Positions 1 to 7,453 of a stretch of 17,442 nucleotides of DNA are shown one piece after another. Numbering within the stretch: the first letter of the stretch is position 1; every line of letters begins with the position of its first letter. The notes beneath the pieces are model-generated. The model was not told the DNA's origin. It ran no database searches and was given only the letters and a program-made list of their open reading frames with translations. A program made the translations under genes and the position numbers. Source of the DNA: JBFHES01 sp041584015 (GTDB lineage: Bacteria > Bacteroidota > Bacteroidia > Bacteroidales > M50B96); the NCBI GenBank assembly GCA_041584015.1, contig JBFHES010000071.1, positions 1 to 17,442 on the forward strand. Direction: 5' to 3'.

Positions 1-1424
1 ACTCCAAATGAAATTGACAATACCTCATCATTAGAAATAGCCGAATTGCTATTGCTAATAAAAACGCCATCTATCAAACCATCAATTAATAATGGGCCAT
101 AATCACAAGCCACCATAACTTGCAGTTCCTCCAAATCGCTTTCGTCATATTCATGCTTAACCAGAACGGATATTGTGCTTTCTTTTAAATCTGATAGAAT
201 TGCCTGACGGGTACTGTTCAACCAGTTTTCATTCTCACTGCTAAGAACGAGTACCGCTGTTTCATCTTTCTCAATTTCCTTAATGAGCTTGCTACTAATA
301 TCATGTGCATCAACCTCAACAAAATTTAGGGTATTATTAGCCGGATTATTCTCCAGCAAATTTTCGTGCGAACCATCTTCAATGTTCATGCAATAATCTG
401 GCTGAAGGTCTTTATTTTCTGATGAAACGTATGAAAGCACCACAGGCACATTCTTGCCTCCTATATTTTGTACAACACGTGTAATCCGGCGCTCATAATC
501 AAATGGGTTTACTATATGAGCAGCAAGTCCCTTTTTTGCCTGAGCAAACTTTGCTACAATTTTTTTAGCAACCGGGATTTCAAACTCGGGCTCTTCGGTA
601 AGCGAAACACGTATGGTATCACCAATTCCATCGGCCAATAAGGTGCCAATTCCAATGGCCGATTTTAAACGGCCATCTTCGCCATCGCCAGCCTCGGTAA
701 CTCCCAGATGAATTGGATAATCTAAACCTTCACTTTGCATTTGCGCTACAAGCATTCGATTGGCATAAACCATTACTCGTGTATTGCTTGATTTTAGGGA
801 GATTACCAGATTGTCAAATTCTTCCTTCTTGAATATTCGCAAAAACTCCATGGTAGATTCAACCATACCTAATGGCGTATCGCCGTATTTGCTTACAATT
901 CTATTTGACAGTGAACCATGATTTGTTCCAATGCGAATGCAGGTATTGTTCTTTTTACAAACCTGAATGAGCGGTCGTATGCGGTTCTCTATTTTTGAAA
1001 GTTCTTCGAGGTATTCTTCCCGGCTATAATCCAACTTATCCGGACTATTCTTATCCACATAATTCCCCGGATTGATTCTAACTTTCTCGACATATGCCGC
1101 AGCAAGTTCGGCTACATTGGCGTTGTAGTGAACATCTGCGGCCAATGGCAATAGATACCCATCGGCTTCCAGGGCTTGCTTAATATCTTTCAATAGATTA
1201 GCATCGCGTGCTGCTGGTGTTGTAATTCTAACCAACTGTCCGCCGGCATCAAAAATTCGCTTACTCTGCGCCACAGTATTTTCAACATCCTGTGTGTTGG
1301 TGGTAGTCATCGATTGCACGGCTACCGGATTATCTGCACCTATTTCCAGTTCGCCGATTACTACTTTTCTGGTTTTAAAACCACCCGCTGATTGAATGTT
1401 GAAATATTGTTGTGACAGGTCCAT
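1..1424 (-). CDS. ispG: 4-hydroxy-3-methylbut-2-enyl diphosphate synthase IspG, long form (3' end outside window)
   Basis: IspG (GcpE) is the cytoplasmic [4Fe-4S] enzyme of the MEP isoprenoid pathway; it reductively converts methylerythritol cyclodiphosphate to HMBPP. Reading from the ATG at 1424 toward position 1 gives 474 uninterrupted codons and no stop, so the gene runs off the left edge. The TIM-barrel domain occupies roughly residues 15-285, with family motifs VAVQSMTTTNTQDVE (34-48), ADVHYN (96-101), KVRINPGN (114-121), GTNHGSLS (166-173), LGVTEAG (240-246) and IGTLLADGIGDTIRVSL (259-275). From about 295 onward the sequence is the extra domain found in the long IspG of Bacteroidota, Chlamydiae and plants; the short form would already have reached its iron-sulfur domain. 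The three cluster-binding cysteines should lie beyond the window. It is divergent from the CotH gene, 124 bp away. Confidence 0.96.
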   Translation of the reverse strand, partial: MDLSQQYFNIQSAGGFKTRKVVIGELEIGADNPVAVQSMTTTNTQDVENTVAQSKRIFDAGGQLVRITTPAARDANLLKDIKQALEADGYLLPLAADVHYNANVAELAAAYVEKVRINPGNYVDKNSPDKLDYSREEYLEELSKIENRIRPLIQVCKKNNTCIRIGTNHGSLSNRIVSKYGDTPLGMVESTMEFLRIFKKEEFDNLVISLKSSNTRVMVYANRMLVAQMQSEGLDYPIHLGVTEAGDGEDGRLKSAIGIGTLLADGIGDTIRVSLTEEPEFEIPVAKKIVAKFAQAKKGLAAHIVNPFDYERRITRVVQNIGGKNVPVVLSYVSSENKDLQPDYCMNIEDGSHENLLENNPANNTLNFVEVDAHDISSKLIKEIEKDETAVLVLSSENENWLNSTRQAILSDLKESTISVLVKHEYDESDLEELQVMVACDYGPLLIDGLIDGVFISNSNSAISNDEVLSISFG

Positions 1425-1473
1425 TTGTAATTTTTATGCAAATTAATGAATTCGTAACGAAACCTCATATCGA

Positions 1474-1502
1474 TTTGTTATAAATGATTGTGATTACATT
1501 TG
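1474..1502 (+). promoter_or_regulatory. Bacteroidota-type promoter for the CotH gene
   Basis: TTTG at 1474-1477 is followed after 17 bp by TACATTTG at 1495-1502, a full match to the -7 consensus TAnnTTTG. The predicted transcription start is a few bases downstream, leaving a leader of about 40 nt before the ATG at 1549. The spacing is at the short end of the usual 17-23 bp. No start mapping is available. Confidence 0.55.
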
Positions 1503-1548
1503 TGCTCGAAAATTTACTTTAACTTCGGGTTTTAATAGAAGAATTCTA

Positions 1549-3870
1549 ATGAGAAAGATGATATACATCACCAGCACACTTTTGTTGCTGTTAAGCACTT
1601 ACCAAACGATTGCACAAAATCTTATTCCGGAAAATGGGTTTGCTTTTCAGGACAATACAGTGGCACGTATTGATATACTACTTGAATCAGATTCGCTTAA
1701 CGCTATTCTTGCTCCTGGTAACGAAGAGAGCTTTCATGAATATCCGGCAACCTTTGTATATACCAGCGCTGCACTTGTTGACACTGTCTACAATGTTGGA
1801 TTCAGACTACGCGGGAATACCTCCAGAAATGCCGACAAAAAATCATTTAAAGTAGCATTCAATTCTTTTGAGAATAAAAAGTTCCAGGGCTTAGAAAAGA
1901 TGAACCTGAACGGCGAACACAACGATCCAAGTATTATCAGATCAAAGCTAGCCTGGGATATTTTCCGCTTAATGGAGGTTCCCGGATCTCGATCGAGTCA
2001 TGTTAAATTATACATTAATAACGAGTACCGCGGCTTATACATTAATGTGGAACATGTTGATGAAGAATTTGTAGACCTGCGTTTTGGAAATAAAGATGGC
2101 AATCTGTACAAATGCCTTTGGCCTGCCGACCTGAATTACATCAATAGCGACCCAAACAGCTACAAAATGTCCGATAATGGCAGAAGAACATACGATCTGA
2201 AAACAAACACCAGCGCAGACGATTATTCCGATTTGGCTAATTTTATAACTATCATAAACAACGAACCAATTGCTACTTTACCTGAGGCATTGGAACCAAT
2301 TTTTAATGTCGATAGTTACCTACGATTCCTGGTAGTTGAAACCTTTACCGGACATTGGGATAGTTACTCTGTTAACAAAAATAACTTCTATTTGTACAAT
2401 AACACAGCAACAGGTAAAATGGAGTTTACACCTTATGATATGGACAATACCTATGGGATTGATTGGTTTGGTATTAATTGGGCCACCCGCGATATTAATA
2501 ACTGGTGGAACGAGTGGGAGGATCGGCCACTTACCGAAAGAATACTGCAAGTGCCAGAATATTCAGCCAGATACAATTTCTACTTTAGCAAGTTATTAAA
2601 CGAGATTACTAACCCAAGCATCTACTTTCCGCAGATTGATGCCATGAAAAATATGATTTCGCCACATGTGGCAAACGACTCCTATCATAGTCAGGATTAC
2701 GGTTGGGACTATAACGACTTTAGTGATTCGTACACCGACGATTTAGGCGGCCATGTTACCTATGGATTAAAACCATACATCCAGGCCAGGTACTCTGCAG
2801 CAACTAGTCAGCTTGATTTACAAAATATAGCACCAATACTAAGGAATGTAACCAACAACACGCCCGGCTCTAATCAGCTGATTCGTATTCGTGCAACAAT
2901 TGAAGATGATGACACGGTTAGTGACGCTAAATTATTTTGGCAATTGAATGGGTCAGCGTGGGACAGTATTGCAATTTTTGACGATGGCACACACAACGAC
3001 CTGGCAAATGCCGATCAAATTTACGCCAATACCTTTGGTCCAATTAATCAGGCAGGGCATATAAATTACTATATTAAAGCTACCGATAACACCAACTTAA
3101 CTTCGCGTGCTCCGTTGAACGGGTACTATTCATTTTTTGTATTTAATACAGCCAACATTCCCTTGTACATAAACGAGTACATGGCATCCAATGATAATTC
3201 GATTAGCGATAATGCAGGCGAACACGATGATTGGATTGAATTGTATAATGGAGGATCAAACGACATTTATTTGGGTGATAAATATTTATCAGATAATTAT
3301 GATGCACCTCAAAAGTGGAACCTACCCAACGAAACGCTAGCAGCAGGAGCTTTCAAACTGTTCTGGGCGGATGGAGATACACTGCAAGGTTTAAATCATG
3401 CATCGTTTAAGCTAAGTGCTGGCGGCGAAGAAATACTGCTATCATGGAACGACAACGGCTCCTTAAAAGTGGTTGATCATCTTATTTTCGGAAACCAAAG
3501 AACAGACTTTACCGAAGGACGCTATCCGGATGGCATCGGTCCTGTAATTGAGCTCAGCAACCCAACACCGGGCTATTCAAACATATTGCATAGTGTAGAA
3601 GAAGAAATGGTAACAATGCAGGCAATTACCGCATATCCGAATCCAAGCTCCGGACAAGTTACCGTTCATTCCGGTGTTTTTGCTGAAGGACAATTCGAAC
3701 TTAATGTCTTCGATCAAATGGGACATTTAATTAATACAGTTCATGCAACTACAAATACTATCAACATAGATTTAAGTGAACAAGCTGCCGGATTATATCT
3801 TATCTTAGTAACTGGCGTGGATAAAAACCAATTGCCACTTAAAGAACACCTGAAAATTATTAAGTATTAA
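1549..3870 (+). CDS. Secreted CotH-kinase family protein with lamin-tail domain and T9SS sorting domain
   Basis: A 773-residue exported protein. Residues 1-23 form a signal peptide ending in IAQ. Residues about 36-415 are a CotH kinase-like domain: the RLRGNTSR segment (86-93), an RSKLAWDIFR helix (131-140), an HVKLYINNEYRGLYINVE strand pair (151-168), GHWDSYSVNKNNFYLY (268-283) and FTPYDMDNTYG (293-303). The Asp residues of HWD and YDMDN sit where the catalytic and metal-binding aspartates of CotH kinases are expected. Residues about 425-530 look like an Ig-like beta domain, 538-678 a lamin-tail domain (INEYMASN, DWIELYN), and 692-773 a T9SS C-terminal sorting domain (AYPNPSSGQVTV, then AGLYLILV). 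Bacillus CotH phosphorylates spore-coat protein; the substrate of Bacteroidota versions is not known to me. The product is probably anchored on or released from the cell surface. The next gene follows after 11 bp and is probably co-transcribed. Confidence 0.9.
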   Translation: MRKMIYITSTLLLLLSTYQTIAQNLIPENGFAFQDNTVARIDILLESDSLNAILAPGNEESFHEYPATFVYTSAALVDTVYNVGFRLRGNTSRNADKKSFKVAFNSFENKKFQGLEKMNLNGEHNDPSIIRSKLAWDIFRLMEVPGSRSSHVKLYINNEYRGLYINVEHVDEEFVDLRFGNKDGNLYKCLWPADLNYINSDPNSYKMSDNGRRTYDLKTNTSADDYSDLANFITIINNEPIATLPEALEPIFNVDSYLRFLVVETFTGHWDSYSVNKNNFYLYNNTATGKMEFTPYDMDNTYGIDWFGINWATRDINNWWNEWEDRPLTERILQVPEYSARYNFYFSKLLNEITNPSIYFPQIDAMKNMISPHVANDSYHSQDYGWDYNDFSDSYTDDLGGHVTYGLKPYIQARYSAATSQLDLQNIAPILRNVTNNTPGSNQLIRIRATIEDDDTVSDAKLFWQLNGSAWDSIAIFDDGTHNDLANADQIYANTFGPINQAGHINYYIKATDNTNLTSRAPLNGYYSFFVFNTANIPLYINEYMASNDNSISDNAGEHDDWIELYNGGSNDIYLGDKYLSDNYDAPQKWNLPNETLAAGAFKLFWADGDTLQGLNHASFKLSAGGEEILLSWNDNGSLKVVDHLIFGNQRTDFTEGRYPDGIGPVIELSNPTPGYSNILHSVEEEMVTMQAITAYPNPSSGQVTVHSGVFAEGQFELNVFDQMGHLINTVHATTNTINIDLSEQAAGLYLILVTGVDKNQLPLKEHLKIIKY

Positions 3871-3881
3871 AATTTACATCG

Positions 3882-4655
3882 ATGAAATTAATGAAGCTTT
3901 TCCCCTTATTAATTGCCGTATTTCTTATTGGCAATATCTTAAACGCACAATCTGTATATCAAGTAACAGCAAGCGAAGTTGAGTACAAAGGCAACATGCA
4001 ACCATCCCTCGTGGTTAATATTGAACCCAACAATAAAGAAGTTAAAAAAGCCTGGGAAGATTACATTAAGGATGAATTTGATGTGAAGTTTAAAGGCAAG
4101 TGGGAACTAGTGGCGCAGGATGTAAACATTGGCAACATATCATCAAACCCTTTAACTCTTATTACACTATTTACCGACAACCAACCCGGTACGAAAATGA
4201 ACTTGTTGCTTTCGTTCGAGAAAAAAACAATTGCTAATCCTGTTGAGTTTCCAGCAGAATATAACAGCATGAAAAAGATATTTAATGCATTTCTTGACGG
4301 ATTTCTTTTAGAGCATTACACAGCTTTGGCTAAGTCATCTAAAAAAGAAGCAAAGAAACTAACCAAGAAAAATAAGTCGATTGTTAAAGAAAACAAGAAG
4401 CTTACAAAAAAGCTGGAAGCCAACATTGCAGCGCGTCAGGAATTAACGAATGCCTTGGATAAGTATGAAGGCGCCATTGAAGCTTTACAAGTATTAATTG
4501 ATGAACTACAAGCTGAAAACATTGAAATAGAAAACACGATACAACAAAACCAAAATGCGCTTTTAACCATCAAAGAACAAATCAACAGACTCACAATGAA
4601 TCAGCAAAATGCAGAGCTTAAAGTGATGCAATTAAAAGCTGCAGCCAAACTATAG
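3882..4655 (+). CDS. Secreted coiled-coil protein of unknown function
   Basis: A 257-residue protein that I do not recognise as a named family. Residues 1-23 form a signal peptide (hydrophobic run 6-20, ending in LNAQ), so it should reach the periplasm or beyond. Residues about 24-145 are a mixed alpha/beta globular region with an aromatic motif KKAWEDYIKDEFDVKFKGKW (55-74). Residues about 148-255 are strongly predicted coiled coil: a lysine-rich first part (SSKKEAKKLTKKNKS) followed by Glu/Gln/Asn-rich heptads with Leu and Ile at regular spacing. There is no T9SS sorting domain and no lipobox. The 11-bp gap behind the CotH gene suggests one transcript and possibly a shared task at the envelope, but nothing in the sequence shows contact. 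An alternative in-frame ATG lies at 3891. Confidence 0.8.
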   Translation: MKLMKLFPLLIAVFLIGNILNAQSVYQVTASEVEYKGNMQPSLVVNIEPNNKEVKKAWEDYIKDEFDVKFKGKWELVAQDVNIGNISSNPLTLITLFTDNQPGTKMNLLLSFEKKTIANPVEFPAEYNSMKKIFNAFLDGFLLEHYTALAKSSKKEAKKLTKKNKSIVKENKKLTKKLEANIAARQELTNALDKYEGAIEALQVLIDELQAENIEIENTIQQNQNALLTIKEQINRLTMNQQNAELKVMQLKAAAKL

Positions 4656-4692
4656 CGGTTCAAAAACATAGTTCAAATACACATATTCTTTA

Positions 4693-4700
4693 TAACTTCG
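4693..4700 (+). promoter_or_regulatory. Possible -7 element for ribE
   Basis: TAACTTCG at 4693-4700 fits TAnnTTnG and lies 33 bp before the ribE ATG in a 78-bp gap. No good TTTG is found at the matching -33 distance; the nearest candidate is TTCA at 4672-4675. It would give ribE its own short-leader transcript. Confidence 0.3.
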
Positions 4701-4733
4701 CACCACCTTATTGAATATTAAAATTGATAGAAT

Positions 4734-5336
4734 ATGTTTTCAGGAATCGTTGAAGAAGCTGCAAAAGTTATCAAGCTTGAGAAAGAACAGGAGAATCTGC
4801 ACATCACCATGGAGTGCTCATTTGTTGATGAATTAACAATTGATCAAAGTGTTTCGCATAACGGTGTTTGCCTTACTGTTGTTAAAACTGATGATAAAAC
4901 CTACACAGTTACGGCTATTAAAGAAACCCTCGATAAAACCAATCTGGGTAAACTCGAAATTGGTAGCAGAGTAAATCTCGAAAGAGCCTCAAAATTAGAC
5001 GGCCGATTAGATGGTCATATGGTACAAGGTCATGTTGACCAAACGGCTACTTGTACAAAAGTTGAAAATGCTGACGGTAGCTGGTATTTTACTTTCGAGT
5101 ACGAACCAACCATGGACGATTATATTACTGTTGAAAAAGGATCTGTTTCCGTAAATGGTGTTAGCCTTACTGTGGTAAATTCGCAGGATAACTCATTCCA
5201 GGTTGCTATTATTCCATTTACCTATCACGAAACAAATTTCCACCAAATTAAACCGGGAACAACCGTAAATCTTGAGTTTGATATTCTTGGAAAATACATC
5301 GCAAAGATTGTTAAGCAGCAGCTTGGTAAAGCCTAG
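4734..5336 (+). CDS. ribE: Riboflavin synthase, alpha chain
   Basis: This enzyme dismutates two molecules of 6,7-dimethyl-8-ribityllumazine into riboflavin and a pyrimidinedione, the last step of riboflavin synthesis, in the cytoplasm. The 200-residue length is normal for the family. Two tandem lumazine-binding barrels are visible: the first opens with MFSGIVE (1-7) and carries SHNGVCLTV (41-49) and NLERA (81-85); the second opens with DGHMVQGHVD (93-102) and carries NGVSLTV (141-147), IPFTYHETNF (160-169) and NLEFDILGKY (179-188). The usual IPHT of the second barrel reads IPFT here, a small deviation. The gene stands alone, not in a rib operon; ribF is 6.8 kb downstream in another unit. The gene symbol follows Bacillus usage (ribC in some E. 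coli literature). Confidence 0.96.
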   Translation: MFSGIVEEAAKVIKLEKEQENLHITMECSFVDELTIDQSVSHNGVCLTVVKTDDKTYTVTAIKETLDKTNLGKLEIGSRVNLERASKLDGRLDGHMVQGHVDQTATCTKVENADGSWYFTFEYEPTMDDYITVEKGSVSVNGVSLTVVNSQDNSFQVAIIPFTYHETNFHQIKPGTTVNLEFDILGKYIAKIVKQQLGKA

Positions 5337-5479
5337 TTTTTTGTAAGAGAACCCCAATTTCTGCGTTCATCACGCTTTTTGACCAACCATTTACAAGAGT
5401 AAACTTAATTGTTCAAAAAACTTCGAGAGCCTAAAAATTGAAGCCCTCTTATCAAAACCTTAAAAGTAAATAAACACAT

Positions 5480-5535
5480 CATTCCTGCGAATTCAGAAAT
5501 CTCATTTAAGCGAGAATCCTGCATTCGCGGGAATG
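5480..5535. repeat. 56-bp near-perfect palindrome (REP/MITE-like)
   Basis: The two 28-nt arms pair almost throughout around a centre between 5507 and 5508. Reading inwards, 5480-5492 pairs with 5523-5535 with one G-T wobble, then 5494-5496 with 5519-5521 and 5500-5503 with 5512-5515, with single mismatches between. Its GC-rich ends (CATTCC and GGAATG around TGCGAAT/ATTCGCG) stand out from the AT-rich intergenic DNA. It resembles the dispersed palindromic repeats containing attccYgcgaa found in many bacterial genomes. As RNA it would form a long hairpin between ribE and the next gene. Confidence 0.75.
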
Positions 5536-5553
5536 TTCATAAAAAGAGCTAAT

Positions 5554-5775
5554 ATGTCAAGAGAGAAATCAACAAAGCGATGGTTTAATATTTTGTATTT
5601 ATGCTTCGCCTTTCTGGTTGTGGTTGGATCCATCTTAAAATTCTCACATTATCAATATGGGCGCGAAATGGTGCTCATTGGTATAGTGCTTGGCATTGTG
5701 CTGCTGATTGCAGAAAATATCGTTCTTAAAAAAAGAAACAAAAAATTAAAGGCCCGATTAATGGACCTCGATTAA
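5554..5775 (+). CDS. Two-TM mini-protein resembling the GldL N-terminal membrane module
   Basis: A 73-residue protein with two predicted membrane helices at about 11-29 and 38-57, joined by KFSHYQYGRE, and a basic tail (KKRNKKLKAR). An in-frame ATG lies at 5533, but it sits inside the outer arm of the 56-bp palindrome, so the ATG at 5554 is the better start. The pattern N-x-x-Y, then VVVGSILKFSH and a second helix starting MVLIGIVLG, resembles from memory the N-terminal pair of helices of GldL, the T9SS/gliding motor protein. The glutamate of GldL's second helix appears to be Gly here, while another Glu (residue 54) lies lower in the helix. It lacks GldL's long cytoplasmic part. It lies 41 bp before the transglutaminase-like gene and is probably co-transcribed with it. 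The relation to GldL is tentative. Confidence 0.7.
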   Translation: MSREKSTKRWFNILYLCFAFLVVVGSILKFSHYQYGREMVLIGIVLGIVLLIAENIVLKKRNKKLKARLMDLD

Positions 5776-5816
5776 GCTGATCAATAATCTGTGCCGATAC
5801 CTAAAAATTCATCAAC

Positions 5817-7367
5817 ATGAGAAATCTACTTATTATCTTATTGCTGGCAGCCTTTACAGCCTGTCAAACCCAAACATATTCGCCGGAGCTTGATAAGGCT
5901 TTTGAGCGGGCTGGAGACAATCAAGTTGAATTGAAAAAGGTATTCGATCATTATTCGCAACTAGGCGACACTGCCAAGTATAGGGCAGCAGAGTTTCTTG
6001 TAAGCAACATTCGCAATAAGCATTGCTTTGTGAGTTTTGTTGTTGCCGATTCAAATGGCGTTGCAGTTCCATTCGAGGTATTGGATTACAGCAATTACAC
6101 TGATTTGCTAAATAATTGGGACTCGCTGGAAACCATCCATGGCAAGCTAGATTTTAAGAGAGACACCCTTATAAAAGACATTGAAGTAATAAAGGCAAAG
6201 TTTCTGATCAAAAACATCGACATGGCATTTCACGCTTGGGAAATGCCCTGGGCTCAGCACTTATCTTTCGATCAGTTTTGCGAGTTTTTACTTCCCTACC
6301 GATCAACCAACGAACCCCTGGAAAACTGGCGTGGTTATTCGCTGGAGAACTACTCATGGCTAAAGGATTCAATGGCTAATTCCAATGATCCTGTTCTGGC
6401 ATGTAATTTCATTAATAACGAAATTCGTTCCTGGTTCAGGTTCGATGAGCGCTTTTACGAGCATCCTACCGATCAGAGTTTATCGCAAATAATGGAACTT
6501 AAACTAGGCCGATGCGAAGACATGACCAACTTGGCCATTATGATTATGCGTGCATGGGGAGTTCCTGTAATGAGTGATTTTACACCATATTGGGCCAATA
6601 CCGGAAACAACCATGCATGGAACGCTATTCTTGATAAAGATGGTAACACAACCATTTTTATGGGTGGAGAGGCCAATCCGGGCGAATACAAGCTTACCAA
6701 CATTTTTGCGAAGGTTTACCGCAAGTCGTTTGCACCACAAGCCAATAGTTTAGTTGAAATAAAGAAATCCTGGGAGCAAGCCCCCCCATACCTTAACTCA
6801 CCAACAATTATTGATGTTACCAGCGAATACACCCAAACATTTACCGTTGACCTTACTTTAAATAATGATCAACCTGATAGCACCGAGTTTGCTTACATGT
6901 GCGTGTTCAACTCTGGCAAATGGAAACCTATTGCCTGGGGAAAAGTAATGGCTGATAACAAAGTAAGTTTCGAAAACATGGGAGCTGGAATTGCTTACTT
7001 ACCCGCTTATTTTAAAAATGATGAAATCATCCCTGCTGCCAATGCAATCATTCTATCTAATAACGGAACTGTAAAGCCATTAGCAGCAGGTGAAGAAAGC
7101 ATCACGCACAACCTTAACCGTACCACCAAAAGAACCTCCGGGCAAACTACCGATAATATTGGAGAATCGAACCTAAACAATAATGACAACTATGAGCTGT
7201 TTTATTGGAACAATGAATGGGTTTCAATTGGAGCACAAACTCCGGAAAACGGAACACTTGCCTTTGCCGGTCTTCCCGAAAACGCCCTTTATTGGTTAGT
7301 CGGCGAGAAAGGCCGAAAAGAGGAACGTATTTTTACAATTGAAGAGGATACCGTCATTTGGTGGTAA
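5817..7367 (+). CDS. Transglutaminase-like domain lipoprotein
   Basis: A 516-residue predicted lipoprotein. The N-terminus MRNLLIILLLAAFTAC gives a signal peptide with the lipidated Cys at 16. After a helical region (about 20-190), residues 195-285 match the transglutaminase-like (papain-fold) core: a nucleophile Cys233 in LGRCEDMTNLA, His266 in NNHAWNAI, and an acidic residue shortly after (Asp273 or Asp275) that could complete the triad. Residues about 335-516 look all-beta with aromatic strands (YELFYWNNEWVSIG, ALYWLVG) and may be a binding domain. In this superfamily the fold can act as a protease, a cross-linking enzyme or an inert scaffold; the substrate is unknown. A run of seven C at 6781-6787 lies just after the catalytic domain. 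gldA starts 86 bp downstream. Confidence 0.85.
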   Translation: MRNLLIILLLAAFTACQTQTYSPELDKAFERAGDNQVELKKVFDHYSQLGDTAKYRAAEFLVSNIRNKHCFVSFVVADSNGVAVPFEVLDYSNYTDLLNNWDSLETIHGKLDFKRDTLIKDIEVIKAKFLIKNIDMAFHAWEMPWAQHLSFDQFCEFLLPYRSTNEPLENWRGYSLENYSWLKDSMANSNDPVLACNFINNEIRSWFRFDERFYEHPTDQSLSQIMELKLGRCEDMTNLAIMIMRAWGVPVMSDFTPYWANTGNNHAWNAILDKDGNTTIFMGGEANPGEYKLTNIFAKVYRKSFAPQANSLVEIKKSWEQAPPYLNSPTIIDVTSEYTQTFTVDLTLNNDQPDSTEFAYMCVFNSGKWKPIAWGKVMADNKVSFENMGAGIAYLPAYFKNDEIIPAANAIILSNNGTVKPLAAGEESITHNLNRTTKRTSGQTTDNIGESNLNNNDNYELFYWNNEWVSIGAQTPENGTLAFAGLPENALYWLVGEKGRKEERIFTIEEDTVIWW

Positions 7368-7395
7368 GATGATAATCTGTACAACTGAAAATTGG

Positions 7396-7429
7396 TAAAT
7401 TCGCGCAAATGCAAAATCTATTATCTTGC
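7396..7429 (+). promoter_or_regulatory. Possible promoter elements before gldA
   Basis: Two candidate -7 boxes lie in the 86-bp gap before gldA: TAAATTCG at 7396-7403 and TATCTTGC at 7422-7429. Neither has a convincing TTTG at the -33 distance, so I cannot choose between them or exclude read-through from the upstream gene. Confidence 0.25.
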
Positions 7430-7453
7430 ATCAATATCTGAAATTAGAACAAC

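Noticed and set aside
1439..1446. Promoter for ispG on the minus strand (TTAATTTG)
   Set aside because: The second base departs from TAnnTTTG and no -33 element is found; too weak to list.
2320..2599. Open frames of 76-87 codons on both strands within the CotH gene
   Set aside because: They are out-of-frame shadows of a well-supported coding region, without recognisable protein features.
5337..5479. Intrinsic terminator after ribE
   Set aside because: The T-run at 5337-5341 has no GC-rich stem before it, and the GAGAGCC...GCCCTCTT segment pairs only poorly.
5533..5553. N-terminal seven codons (MFIKRAN) as the true start of the two-TM mini-protein
   Set aside because: The ATG at 5533 is formed by the outer arm of the 56-bp palindrome; the next ATG at 5554 leaves a full protein and an accessible start.
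6473..6740. Antisense open frames of 76-78 codons within the transglutaminase-like gene
   Set aside because: They overlap each other and the catalytic-site coding region, and the translations show no family signal.
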